Shown here piece after piece: positions 1 to 14,048 of a DNA stretch of 64,000 nt (positions are counted from its first letter, which is position 1; every line of letters starts with the position of its first letter). Below the pieces are notes generated by a model, which saw nothing but the letters and a program-made list of their open reading frames with translations, was not told the DNA's origin and did not search any database. Source of the stretch: Ptychodera flava (lineage: Eukaryota; Hemichordata; Enteropneusta; Ptychoderidae). The stretch covers positions 3,945,001 to 4,009,000 of the forward strand of contig NC_091933.1 of assembly GCF_041260155.1 (NCBI RefSeq), written 5' to 3'. The position numbers and the translations under genes are program-made.

Positions 1-335
1 TAACATGCTCATATCAGCAGATATTCACAGCAAAAATTGAAGAAAAAACACCTTGTGTTGATTTTTGCAACACACTGATATGAATCAACAGTAATATTTT
101 TTTCAACAAATCATCTGCACAAAATCTATTGCCTCTGTAACTCTACTTTGGGCCTCTAATTAATACTTTTTTACCATGCAGTACCACATCATGCAGTAAC
201 TTGTTTTATTTCTCCAAGTATGTATCTCATGATGACTTTGGCTGTATATTAATTTTACAGCTTGAAATACAGTCGCAAGATGATCACCACAGGTGAGCAA
301 ATCCACTAGCCACAGCTAGTAGGTTTACTGATTAA

Positions 336-2278
336 TTAACCCTTTTCCTGCCAAGTCGGTGAAAATCCGCTTGAAATTCGGTGTAGCCAGAATCTAAGCA
401 CTGGTGACCGTTATTCTCCCAACCCGGTGGAAATCGGGCCCTTTTTGGGTACCCCCTTTCCTGCCAAGTCGACGGCACTACGTTTTGCTATCCCCTGTGC
501 GTTTAGGGGTCATCCGAGGAGAGGTTTTCTGACAAGGAACGCCTTTTCCCCTCGAAATGGGTTCGCAGGGAGTCGATAGACAGGGAAAGGTGCAGAAACC
601 TGTCCGCCAGTGCCCCACACCCGAGGGGGGCTGGGTTTTTTTTACCGCTTTTTAGCGGACTTGGCAGGATAGCATGGTGACGTTTTCTGGCGGAGTTGGA
701 CGTACTTGGCTGCCTGGCACTATAGAGATTGCTGCCGAACTTGACCAACTCGGCAATGCTAATCTAGAAGGCTACCTCTTGCAAACGACTTGGCAGATAT
801 GCCGATGGTGCGAGACGAAAGTCACTTATTCAGTTGTGCGTGACTGAAAATGAGAACGTATTTTTGACGGGACGGCTCGACTTGTTCCTCCGATGGAACG
901 GATATGAACAACTCGGAAATACCATTACAAACTGGTGTCCGACGTACTAAGCTGGGCTTCAGCTCTGCAAGTTCAAGCCAGGCAACGTCCTTCACCGCCT
1001 TGGCCGTGCCATTCAATGGACGTAGCTTTGGATTTTTTATTTATTCCATCGTCCGAAGTATTGGCTCTGGTTTGCAGGCAAACGTATCCTCTTGCCGACG
1101 CATTAGTAACTACGTACGCTGTTTGCGTAAAGAGAATTCAAAAGGTGACATAAGGTCAATATGCTACGGGGATACCGCCTGCAGTTAGCAGGGACTGCTT
1201 TTGTTATGCAAACCAGCTAGCAGTACAATATGGCTGCCAGGCATGTGGACACGTCGATGGCTAGAACAATGGAAGCATATTGCGTTGCACCGTGCATCGC
1301 AGGCACGCAAGTGAGGAACTGAAGACTTGGGTGTAGTGACTGGTTATCACTGGTTAGCTGCAGCCCAAGCCATGTCGGTACAAACCCGTACCTGACTGAG
1401 GACCACTCGATTAAGTCAGTAATGAACGGTAACACTCGTAAGCCAACTCCCAACTGAGCTGGCTAAACTACGTTGAGCTGTGCTTCAATGGCTCAGCCAT
1501 GTCGTTAATACAACGGCAAAAACGTAGTTTTTGTGCTACACTGCCAAGTCGTTTAAGGTACGTATTCAATTGACCCTACCCTGGGGAAACAGGACAGGTT
1601 TGCCGGTGCTTCTGCACCCCTAGCACGACCCTCAGGGTCTCTGACTAACAGACGAGTGAGGTGATGATTGTGCCTAGCGGACGTGCGTAATACTGAAGGA
1701 GTTTATTTCCGAAAAAATAAACATGAAACGGCAATAAAATGACGCACTCCCAGGGGCAAACAAAGCCGGTGACCTCAATTTTTTTCTGCAGCAACCCTTG
1801 AGCTCCTTCCCCTGTCTACGGGCATGTAGAAATTATCGAAGTCTAACACGTATAAGTACGGCTAAAACTACCCTGAAAATGGGCGATTTCTGCCAAAATG
1901 CCTGGCAGGATAACATGCAGGAGAGCCAATCTTTTGCAGGCACATATTATGGGGCGGTTTTCTACTGACTTGGGAGAATAACGGACAAGGGCGCTCGGCA
2001 GGATTAATTAACGATGTCCTGCCAAGCCCATATTTCACCACCAGGTCAAGATGGTTAAAATTAATGAAACACAACATATTCCACATGGTGTATTTTAACA
2101 TAGTACTGTACATTTGAAGGCTGTTGAAAACATAAATACTGTAAACTTGATTTTTTGGACTAAAGATGCCATAACAGGCCAAGCCAAGTGGGTGAAAATA
2201 GTCATGTTTTGGCTCAATACCGCTTTTTACTGACTTAGCTGATTGAGAAGTGATACTGTCTGGCAGGGAAAGGGTTAA
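336..2278. mobile_element. TTAA-flanked piggyBac-like non-autonomous element, copy A (composite)
   Basis: The left end reads TTAACCCTTTTCCTGCCAAG and the right end reads CTGGCAGGGAAAGGGTTAA, so the termini are inverted repeats bounded by TTAA, the target used by piggyBac-type transposons. Positions 336-2007 match, in inverted orientation, the element at 46039-47725 almost along its whole length. The interior repeats the motif CTGCCAAGTC many times in both orientations. Open frames of 64-94 codons are shared by both copies, but none resembles a piggyBac transposase, so I read the element as non-autonomous. In this copy the inner right terminus (2004-2007) abuts a second, unrelated TTAA unit (2008-2278), making it a composite. 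The superfamily assignment rests only on the TTAA and the CCCTTT-type ends. Confidence 0.75.
2008..2278. mobile_element. Small TTAA MITE joined to copy A
   Basis: This 271-bp unit starts TTAACGATGTCCTGCCAAG and ends GGCAGGGAAAGGGTTAA. It is absent from the 46 kb copy, but a degraded relative lies at 52684-52932, sharing the stretches around TTTGAAGGC, CGCTTTTTACTGA and GAAGTGATA. It is therefore a separate small family that either inserted at, or recombined with, the end of copy A. Confidence 0.6.
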
Positions 2279-5200
2279 AGTTGATGAGGTAAAATGTTTG
2301 GGACAATCTCCAGTACAACATTCAGAAATAAGTAGGGTCTAGTGTTATGTTTGGGAAAGGGATCAAATTTTAAGAGTGTATGCGAGATGATTTTCACTGA
2401 ACATGACAAGACTTACAGTGTTGATGATGTAGAGTATCTTGGTCAGAGTGTGACAGCATCTTCTTGGATTTATAGGTGTGTCATTGAAATTACGAGCCTG
2501 AAATTCAACAATCAGGAAAATATGTATTAGATCTTTCCAAAGATTCAGGCACAGTGTAGAGAGTGTGTGGTACACTTCCCTTGGTGAGAGAATACAGATA
2601 TGTTTCCTGTTACACTGCAAAATCAACGATCCAGTAACAAGGAAACTGGAAGCATGTCAATGATAATGAGACTATCAGAATTCTCCTGTATTCCACAAAA
2701 AAATCCATCCACTATTTCAACTTTCAAGTCTTTTCAGCCATGTTCCCTTCTTCTATACAAGTATTCAACAACAACACCAAGATCTAAATTTACCATATTA
2801 TATATTATTAACAAAACGGCTTAGCTCCTGGAATTGTTTTTGCAACATTCTGTTTCATGTTACTAAATGAATCTATAAATGGTAATGGTTACCATGGACT
2901 AGTGAAACCTAATTCTGGTCTGGTGGCAATACATACTGTTCGTTTCATTAGAATAATACGATTTTTTTTAAACATTCATACAGGTCTTATATTTTCCACA
3001 TGTACTTACTTCTTGCAATACAGCACTCTTTTCCAAGTTTGCATATGGATTGGAAGAACCTGCAGGGTAGAAAGTAACCAGCCAGATTTATTTCTGAAAC
3101 TCACCACAAGTGATCTTATGACATATAGAAAGTTGCATTTAGCTAGAACAGAAATATTTTTGGTTGATACTACGACAGATGACTGTCGAAAACTTGCCCA
3201 CGTGACTTGCCTTATTAGCTGCAGAAGTCTCTGCGTTCAACTTTGAAGCCCTAACAAACATAGCCAGAAATTTGTATTGCCTGCTAGCGTGAAGTGGCAC
3301 AGTAAATGAAATCAAAACCATTTCAAATGCCTACAGAATTTGTATAACTTTCTTAGGAACACAAGGAGACTTTTTTCAAATGAAAGGAGGACGCTATAGG
3401 TGTGAAGTTCATTGATGTTGTCAGATTCTCGCTTCGTTACCTCAAATCAGAGTTACAACATTTTACTGGCTGACAATACATGTAGTGTCTGTGATGTGAT
3501 TTCAATTTCTTGACAAAGCGGCTCTAGGTAAATGTAACAGATTATTAAATACAATTCTATATCAACACAAAATCAATCATAAATTTTACGTGAGTGGCGA
3601 TGTCCTACAATATTTCTTGAAACTTTCGATCTGGTATCTTCACGTAGTCAGTCGAGCCGACGACAAAATGAATCGGCAGCTGACACGATCGAAGCACAAG
3701 TCAATCATTCTGGTCTTACAAAATAACTTATTTCTGACTTACTGTCTTCCTCATCCTTCTTATCCCTTTTCAACATATGCATTTTCGTTAGAACAGTTCT
3801 CAAAAAGTACGCAGGAAAGTCAAAATTTTACTGATGTGTGCTGTATTACACTTCCACAACACACCGGCCACGTCACTTCATATGTACTGCGCATAATACT
3901 GCGCATAGGAAGTTCAGCAAAGCATTATGGGGAAAGCTCCCTAGGTTCTCATATTTAGCTCAGTTCGGGTGGATATGGTCATGTGATTATCGCTTTACAG
4001 CTTTTATAACTAGGCATTTAGATACTTGACTATCATCAAATCATCAAATAGTTATAAACCATTCCGTATCAAGTATTACAGTTTATTGAAGGGTAAATAT
4101 CGCCCTCTTTTGAAACCAGAGCCAGCCTAGATTTGTTACCAAACTACCCTTCAGCGTTTTTTCTATTCAACTTTTGACAGCCTTGTCACAGGTGGCGCAC
4201 ATTGAACGCGTATAAAATTATATCTTATTTTTCACTTTCATGGTGAACTTTATTAAAAGTGAAACCAACAGTTGTAAATGTGTACACAACTGTATCAAAT
4301 TTCCATTGTGTCAGCATAACAAATGTTAAATATATTGTTGAAACTGAAGCTATTTAACAACTTTAAACCCCCGGGTTTAAACCATATGCTTTCAATGATA
4401 GTTTCCTACCATATCCCATCTCTTCAGCAAAAGTGTTTAATGACTGTTCAAACCGACGGATTTTGTGTATACTAGATCTCATGCTGTATGTCAGCAACAG
4501 TTCAGTAGCTTTTTAGATGTTTTCAGGCTAAAATTAGCTTAACTGATGAGTCAAGCCCAAACTTTTTCAATCATGCATTTCTTATATTTTGCACACCACT
4601 AGTGAGAAAATAACCGATCTAGAATGCATTGTGGATTACAAACCTTTATGAACAGCCAATGAATCATTGGTTCGGAAAGCGACGACTAAGACCTGCGAAA
4701 ATTACTACAACGGTGTTGTGCCGAATTCGTCAAAAATACAGGTCCGTGTCCCATGAATTCGAAATTTATGGGTCATCCTAAATTTTAATGCCACGTTATA
4801 AAGCCTAAATTTATCCACATTCCGGTGCAGAATTAAACCCATTCAAAAGATTTGTGCCATTTTCTGGTCGTTACTTTTTATTGCTGTTCTGACATTTCCG
4901 TCTAAAGTTAAATATGTCCCTAAAAATACGCGTCTGAAAATGTGCAAAGCTTGAGTTCCGAATTAGCTCATATTCAAAGTTCGATTCTGTCAGTCGCATG
5001 CTCACTCTTTTGTTACCGTTGACGTCACAAATAAAATTACTGCTCATGTAAGAATGAACTTTACATAAGTATTTTGCTTTGATGATAAAAGACCAAAAAT
5101 AACGGGTTTTGATGTCTGCTTTCAATGTTTCAGAACCCTACTATATTTTTGTCAAAGACTTTATGCCTTACATGAGTAGCAGGAGAGAAAATACCTTCAA

Positions 5201-7560
5201 TGAACAATATGGACTTACCAATTCGAGAGGTGAATATTACTCTACTTTCATTGTAGAATGGGAATAAAGGTTCGATTTAAATTGAAACACATTTAGATTT
5301 GAATAGCCACAACGGCGAAAACAATGCATAATTTTCCACCTAAAAGCAATGGTTACGTCACAGTCCTAGCATTATTACTTTGAATCCTTAGATTAGTCAT
5401 AAAGTAAAGTAAAACAAGAGTTTGGTGTATTACCGTAGTTAGGGAACACCATATATTCTTGTCCGCTCACTTTTACTTCTTATGTATAAACATAAATAAA
5501 TTGGCATTAGCTTTTGTTTCATTTATGTTTTATTTCACAGCCGTAATAGTGGCAACTGGTTACGTTGCATTTACATAAACAGTTATGGTTTTGATATCTC
5601 TGTACACATTTTGTCAGCCGATGCACTAATCACAGAATAACCTCTACTTAAAACACAAATATTTTAAGTCGGTAAAGTGAATGAACAAAATGCATAAGTT
5701 CCTGCAAAAATTATTTTAATGCTTTCGCGCACGCGTAGGCCTATTGCGGCGTGCACTTCATTTTCGTGAGGCTGCGTTCACAAAAATGGTGAGGGGAGGG
5801 TAGGAGGAATCGCGATTGAAATCTAATTTTTTTTCAGATCCCCCTCAATACTCTCAAAAAAATTTCAAGTCCCCCCGTCTATATGATCACTTTTTTTCGA
5901 TCCCCCCTCAAAAAAATTATCATATAGCCGCATATTAGTTAGGAATTGAATGCACGCAGAGAAATGATACACGTGTATTGTGAAGTTCTGCTCGTAGATG
6001 TTCGGCACTACCTCTTATCAGCAGTTTGTAGAGCTATATTCCTAAGGCAAGTTCTTGTATTGATTCATTTTAAACACATCAGTGGACTTTTTGGATTTAT
6101 CAGTCTAAGCCGACTTGAGTTAATCCAACTCCGGCCAGGTCAATGGCACCAGCTGAAGAGCACAAAAAATGACGATCATGAGTGAGTTTCTTGCTACATT
6201 TTGCCAACAACTGTGAAAAACTGAGCACAATGACCTACCGAACAAATAATTTTACAAAAGTACAAGACATATACGACTTAGATTCTACTATAAATGTTTT
6301 TACAAAATTGACAATATTTGAAGGTTAAAACATTCCAAACGTTTTAATCTCAGAAATTTTGGGTGTAATGATGGTGAATTTGGTAAAAAATAAATAAATA
6401 AATTCATTTAGTCACTCATTTTTTCATTTAAATTATATTCTTTACTGTTCAAAATTTTACTGTTGTGTTATTGTATGATAAGATGTGAAAATTTCATTTA
6501 CTTCATGAACTTGAAATGAATGGTTTTATATATATTGATTTTAAGTGATATTCATGAAGAACAGTGACCAAAATTAGGCATGGTGACCTCATCTTTTTTC
6601 TCGATGTTTGATTATTCTTATATGCCAGAATTCAAAACTCCCTGGTAACTGTTAAGTCTCGTGGTCTTCTATGTGTTGTTCTCTGGCCTGATCTTATAAT
6701 TATAAGTATGTTTCACTGTCATGAGCGTCCGAAACTCTTCTTTTCAACTACATCATCAGAGTCAGAGCTATCACTGTCACTGTCGGTATGCAGTGACAGC
6801 AACACTGCCTGTAGCAGTAGCAGGGCAGTAGCTGACCGTATTTTTGTTCAGTTTATACAACTGTGTTCTTCTTCTACTCCGTAATGCTGTTGAGTATCCA
6901 GAATTCAGCTTGCCAACACAGCCTGCATACGTTTACCATGCATTTGTATCATTGCCAAATGACTTTTAGTCTTGACTCTAATTCAGTTATCACCGATATT
7001 TATATATACAGGTTTTGTTGACGAACTGAATATTGTATATTTCAGCATGCTGTAGGGAGACACCAAGAAACTATATTTGATACATTGCACAAAAATATTG
7101 AAAAATTATCAACAGTGCCAACTTGTTGTTTTTATGAATATTTAATTGTATTCATACATTTGTAGATTTTTTCGAGACAAAAGCCATAAAATGCGACAAA
7201 ATGGTCCTAGATTTTGTATAATTATTACTGACATTAGAACCGTTGGATGACACAAAATGTTGGGAACCAAAATATTTTCAGATCTCCCCTGACAGGCAGA
7301 GCAAACATTATTGTGAATAACAGTCTAAGAATGGTTACACCGTACTACAATTTTGAAAAGTACACCATTAGCTATTTTGGTTGACTGTGTATGCTGAAGG
7401 AAAAGAATTATGGTAGCACCAAAGACCAATGTGCAGAGGTCTCTAAAAGTCGTTGAACACACTTGGTATACTATCATTGCAATGTGATATCTTTCCTTTC
7501 AACTTAACAAAGCGATGTAAACCAAGGACCGTGCATTGTTAAGCTTATTTTTTCAGGCCA
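2279..7560. other. Intergenic DNA without a recognisable gene
   Basis: Five kilobases of AT-rich sequence. Short open frames occur on both strands, but none has flanking splice signals joined to recognisable protein sequence. Around 5770-5935 there is a low-complexity patch of C runs and T runs of the kind seen in the MITEs elsewhere in the window, but I cannot define its ends. Confidence 0.5.
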
Positions 7561-7580
7561 CGGCCTTTTCAGAATGTGTT

Positions 7581-7586
7581 TATAAA
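7581..7586 (+). promoter_or_regulatory. Putative TATA box of the lectin gene
   Basis: TATAAA lies 101 bases before the preferred start codon at 7687. Transcription about 30 bases downstream would give a short 5' leader. A 16-codon upstream frame begins at 7610, at or just before that expected start site, and its stop overlaps the alternative in-frame ATG at 7654. Confidence 0.45.
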
Positions 7587-7686
7587 GGTTGGAGATATCG
7601 GATAGCGGAATGCCCTCGGCGCTTCTCAGCGAATTCTCGTTCCATAACCGGGCATGACTGCTCAATTCTTCGTTGTAAAAAGCAAG

Positions 7687-10600
7687 ATGGCAAGCTCTGA
7701 TTCGAGTTTTCACGTTTTATTAACACTTCTTTGCCTATCGGTGAGGTTTGCGGTCGGCGCGACGTCGGTTAACTACACGATTCAGGCTGCTCCCGAAACT
7801 AGTATGTGCCAGTACACATTCAACGTACCCGACTCGGGTCAGGGTGGCTGTGCCACCGCAGCGAGCTCGGCAGACACCCTTGAAGAGCTGGAAAGCTTGA
7901 GAGAAGAAAACAGCAAGCAGAATAACAGACTTGAACAGCTCGAGGAACGACTGGTGAGAGCTGAGGCTGCTTTGTTGAACCAATCGTTTAGGATAAGCGA
8001 CCTGTTGACGAATGTTGTGAGCCAGCTTCAAGGTATTGATTCAAATATACTACATGTTTTGTCATAGACGGGACAAAATATAATGGCAAATATTCATTGA
8101 AATATTTTAGAAACATTACGCTAACAGTTTTCAACATTGACAATGAAGTCAGTATATTTGTGAATAATAGGCCTAAATGAATAACATTTAAACCCGACAT
8201 GAGATTTCAGTAGAGCAAATACTTGTAACATTCTCGGCTTCTATTTAGAGCAGTTTTCTGCTGAACAAACCACGTATACTTAGATCTCATTGCAAGTTGA
8301 TAGCACGCGATATGTGCATCGATGGAATTCGAATACCAAATCAAACAAACCACGCCGAAGCGACTATTTTTATTCGTTGAAAGCCTGGACCGTTTGCCAG
8401 TGAGGCATTCCTATCTCCTTTTGGAATTGACGGCACAGTTTCAACTAGAGATTGCAACAGTACAACGTCCATCTAAGTTGCTATTTCAACTGATGAATTC
8501 GCGTGGATTATTAAAAGAATTACATCTTTGCCAAGCGGTGTTTATTCGGGCCACCAAGCCGTGCGAACCAAACCATCAACAATGAAAAATAGGTACTCAG
8601 ACAAAAGTAAACGTTTTCAAAAGTCCCCATGGCCGACTCCGTCATTCGTATATCTACACGTACTCGTGGCATACTTAAAAGACGTGACACATTTCATTTG
8701 CATTTGACAAGGGCGCTTTTATATCTTAGACGAAAAAAAACACAACAATATCCCCGAACGTTCGTTTTGACAATTAGGCCTACATCAGGCCATCGTAGCT
8801 TCGATTGCTGTCATCACAGATGACACTGACGACGTTCTCGAGCAAATGATAATTTTTGTTCAAGTTGGCGAATCTTTACCACCTGGCAGTCACGTGACTG
8901 TGTCTCGACCGGCGCATGTGAGAAATTCACAAACCAACCAAAAGGGAATTTAACAACAAGTAACAACACAACAGAACTGAATCATTTTGGGCATATATTC
9001 CATTTGACTGAGTACATGTGTTTTAATACGTCAAATTCTATTCCTAACCATTTTATACATGTTTGACCCATGAACTAATGTCCCCGTTCCTCGTCGAAAC
9101 AAGTACCCATAAGTCATGTCTGAAAATTAATCTCAAGACTTTCGTTCCCACGATACACAAACACTGTGATCAAAAATGCATTTAGGCATTGTCATTGAAT
9201 GGCATTAGTACGTGACATTGTCATTGAATGGCATTAGTACGTGCATTGTCATTGAATGGCATTAGTACGTGCATTGTCATTGAATGGCATTAGTACGTGA
9301 CATTATCATTGAATGGCATTAGTGCGTGACACTGTCATTGAATGGCATTAGTGCGTGACACTGTTATTGAATGGCATTAGTACGTGACATTGTCGTCCCA
9401 AAATGTAACTCTTGGTCAGATTCAACTCGAGAGGGTGCCCTTTCAAGTTCCGTTCTATGACTTCAACTGTATACAAGGTACAAAGTCGAAGACAGACAGA
9501 AATAATGCAATTAAAATGGTGATTCAAGGGGAAATAGGGATGACTCATGACAATGTCATATTTTTACGTTCAAAAAAGCAAGTGTATTGTGTTTTTCCTT
9601 TTCTTAAACTGAGCTGGAATACACTGTGTAATCCATGCAAACGCATTGTATATCATGTGTTTTAACACTTGAATATCAGAAGGGTGTGATGAGCATTACA
9701 TGTAATAGTCTGGATTGGAAGTCAGTAGATAAATCCCCGGGTTTCAAATATCCAAGATGTTTGAACATTAGACAACAGCAAGCTGTGTTTGATACGTTGA
9801 TGATATAAGCTATTTCGTCAGGACTTAAGAAGTAACATTTCATTTTACACACAGAACAAAGACACTGCCAGTCGACAGTAAATCGAAAAATATACTACTA
9901 TGTAGTAATTACTAGTAATCTCAGATGAATGTCAGTGTAATGATTGAGTTTTAAAAAGAAGAACTGAAAACAAGGGGGCGATTCCTACATTAAAAGTCTG
10001 AGGGTAATGATGCGTTAGGTCCTAACATCTAGAAATACAGTGCTTTCATTATATCATTAAGCAATAAAGCACTCTCAGCGATGGTATACTACGAGATTTT
10101 GACCAGTTCACGACATATATGTACGAACGATAGCGAGTGCATATATCAAGTGGACTGATCAAAATCGAGTGGTATACCGTCACTGGCTATGCTTTATCGC
10201 TGTAGTTTATTGAAATTCTGGGATGAAACGTCAAAAAAGGATTTTTGCACTTGCCGAGAGTTCGCGCGTGTGCCAACTTTGGTATAATACGAATATACCG
10301 CTGTTCTTTTCACGTCTCGACCAATCAGATCACTTCATTGGTGCTATCAATATACTGGTATGATATAATACAAATTATGCTTATCATAACAGGCCGACGT
10401 AGCCAAAATAATACCAGCATGATCCCTTTCGCGCCCTTAAATCTGGAAAGACAGTATAGTGTTTGGTATTTATATGAAGAAAACATGGTCAAAAATCATG
10501 CTAAAAGTAAACATGCTAATCCTCGTTGGATGTCAGATATCAAAGTCCGTAGGTAACAGTTGCAGTGTTACGATAATCGTATAATATAAAATCAGTAGTA

Positions 10601-13600
10601 TAAAACCAGACACCTGCTAGCGGAAATTCAAGATGACCAACCCCCAAGAAAATGTTATTTGAATTTCGTTATCATAATGATAGTTGGTGTAACGTTTTCA
10701 TTTTTTAAATAGCCATTCGACTTTTTATATTTTTTTTTGAACAACAGCAACCGAGAAGACTTGCCCTGACCCATGGGTTACCTACGGCGAATCCTGTTAC
10801 TGGTTTGCCAAGAAAGGCCAATCGACCAGTTGGCACAACGCCCGATTGTTTTGCCAAGTGATGAGTGAGGGCGCCGATCTGGTCGTGGTGAATGACAAGG
10901 ATGAAATGGCGATGATCGAGGCATACGTAGACGTACTCGATGCTACAAACAGTTGGTGGCTTGGATGTACAAATAATCCGGTAAGAGAGACGAACACATA
11001 CCCTTCTGTTCTTGAAATTTGATCCGACTTTGTGGAGATTTTACACTCAGTTTATCTCTTGTGATTGAGAAAACTTACAAGGGCGTTGCTCTCGGATTTA
11101 ATGTCATTTTATCAAATTTGATACTGTAATTAAAAGATGAAAAAAGTTTCTCTCTCAGACATGCACAAAGAAGGTAAGGGGAACACCATTTGATTTCTGG
11201 GGGGGGTATGGAGGATTTTGAGAAAAAAAAATTGTCGCCAGGTGAGATAGAAGAAAAAAAAATTGATCCTGTCATGGCCTGAGAAAAAAAAATTGTCATA
11301 ACAGACAGAAGTGAAAAAAAAATTGTCACAATGCACCAGAAATTAGCAAAATTTGGAAACCCTATTCTCATGTATTCTTTGCCGGCGCGCCGCCATAGGC
11401 GACGCAAATGTTTTTACCACAAGCAATTCTTATGTTTTTTCCCAGCACTTATGATATAAGCATGCACTACATAGGTCTACTTTACACCTCAGTACACTCA
11501 ATGTTTTCTTCCCTTTTCTGACCCAAGAAATCATATTTCAGGATTTCTGTTGCAATATCTCAATGGCATAGGCACTATCTAAAGGGGACTTTTTGACTTC
11601 TGTAAATTGTGAAAATTTTAAAACACAAGACAGGAGTCAATAAACTAGTGTTAAAATCAATATATTATTCTTTCAATATAAATATATTAGGAAGATGCAC
11701 AAGTTGACCATGAAAAATTGAGGAACAACAAATATAATGAAATACAAGGGAGGGGGTCATGCACTAAAAAAATTGAAAACTTCAGGGGGGAGTTACTCAA
11801 AATGTGGAGAGGAAAAAGGGGGCGGGGTTACTCAATTTTTTTGGCGAAACAAATTGAAACACATCTCAGATTGCACCATTGCACACATACATTTCTCAAA
11901 ATTTTCAATGCGAGAGGGGGGCACCCCCTCTCGTGCTCTCCCACCCTTGGGTCTTCTAACAGTTTTACTGGTAAAAGACAAATTTAAAATACCTCTCGGA
12001 TTGCACTACACTGCACCGTGGCGCACATCAATTTCTCAAAATTTTCACAGGATCTAGGACAAAACTGAACTGTTGTGAATTCATCCTTTATTATCACAGA
12101 AACATGTTTTCATTTACCTCAGTTCAATGACCATTTTGACAGTTAAACATACCATATTCATGCTTTTCATTAGAAGCTGGCAGCTGGAGAAATGACACAA
12201 GAAGGTCACAGATTTTCCATTCCTGTATATTTATTTATCTTCAGTCTCTGGCAAACAGAACTGTTTTTCACAAATTGTATTGTCATTGTTTGGTTGTTGA
12301 ATATTGTGACACAAACACTGATCATGCATAAAATGTAAAAAAATATTGCAGTGTTCAATGTCATTTTCAAACAGTTTTACCGAGTGCAAAATAACCTGAA
12401 ACTCCTCTCAGATTGCACCATTAAACACATCAATTTCCCAAAATTTCCAATACGAGAGGGGGAACCCCCTCTCGTTTTTCTCCCCCTTGGGGTGTTCTAA
12501 CAGTTTCACATAGTAAAAAAATTAAAAAACACCTCTCAGAATGCACCAGACTGCACCATTGCACACATCAATATCTTAAAACTTTCCATGCAAGATAGGG
12601 GAAAGCTCCTGTGACTCTTTCCCCTAAGCCTCTCGCATATTCCCCCCTGTACTTTCAAATTCTGCCCGGTCAGATATCCTAGTGAAAACCCTGTCATAAT
12701 ACCCATCCAAATTAAACAATATATTATATGGTTAGATACTACGTGAGCTTTTATATCTTTATTTTATTGTGACTTGCAATTTCATTTTGATGGGTTCACC
12801 TTTTTTGAACCATCATGAGATAACTGATGATAGTCTAGCAGAGTACATCAGGATTTCAAAGGTCTTTACTGTTGCTGTATTTTGTAAATTTTACAAATAC
12901 ATGTATTTGTATTTAACTTTTCTAAGTGGGCGGGATCAGTCAAAATTTTAGAGTTAGAGAGGGGAGTTACTCAAATTCATCATGGTTGAGGGGGGGGGCG
13001 TCACTCAAAATTTCTGAGTTTCAGGCCGTAAATAATGACGGCGCATCACAAACTTGATGACAAAGAAAAAAAAATTTGCATTGCTACTCCATTTGAAAAA
13101 AAAAAAATTGACGCAGCTCTGACAGTAGAAAAAAAAATTGCTGTCACTGTGACAGGAAAAAAAAATTTGCTCCCATACCCATTTCCTCCATACCCCCCCC
13201 CCCAAAAAAAATCAAATGGTTCTCCCCTAAACAGTCATTGTTCCTTCGCACGGGTCCGTCACTTCGACAACTCTGATCTCGGGGAGCATCACGCTGCCCG
13301 TACAAGAGACCTTGGCAAGCGAAGATGGTAAACTGATTGTTCTGATAGATAATAGATACATTTAAAACCACATACATTCCGCCATAAGAGACATGGTTTA
13401 GACCGCACATAGAACGCACCCCGGGCACAGATATTCAGATTCTCAAAGTTTATAATGCAGTGGGTTTCAGTGTACGAGACGGATACATTGCACGTACAAC
13501 AAACGATTAGCTTGGATATCTCTTTAGATCTACCAATGTGGGGTCTCATTCTGAGGCTCATGGTGTATCTAAAGTTTTCACTGGCTAATTTTTTTCGAAA

Positions 13601-13958
13601 ATCGAAAATTTAATCCACCCAGAGTTAACACAGGGATGACATCCATTTGACTTTCAAATATAGGTAAATTCAGTGATGGGCCATTTCAGATACTAGTAAT
13701 CTCTTTCCATAGAACCAAAATTTTCACGGTAACCCCGATTTTTATTCTTGATTTTGAGAAGAATGGTTTAAAGTTTCGTTGAGTAGTTTGAGCGAAAGTC
13801 TGAATCGATTTCGAGGCGCGTACTAATTGGGGGGGGGGGTAGGACAGATCCAACTTTATGCAGGGCGAGAGCCTTATGGTTTGCTGTCCTGTTTATGTCA
13901 ATCGCATTTCTTCTTTCTCCCCCCTCCTCTCTCTCCCCCCCCCTCCTCTCTCTCTCTG

Positions 13959-14048
<90 letters not shown>

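Noticed and set aside
822-1453. Open frames of 64-94 codons inside copy A, mirrored in copy B
   Set aside because: They recur only because the whole element is repeated. They lack recognisable domains and exist on both strands, so I do not call genes.
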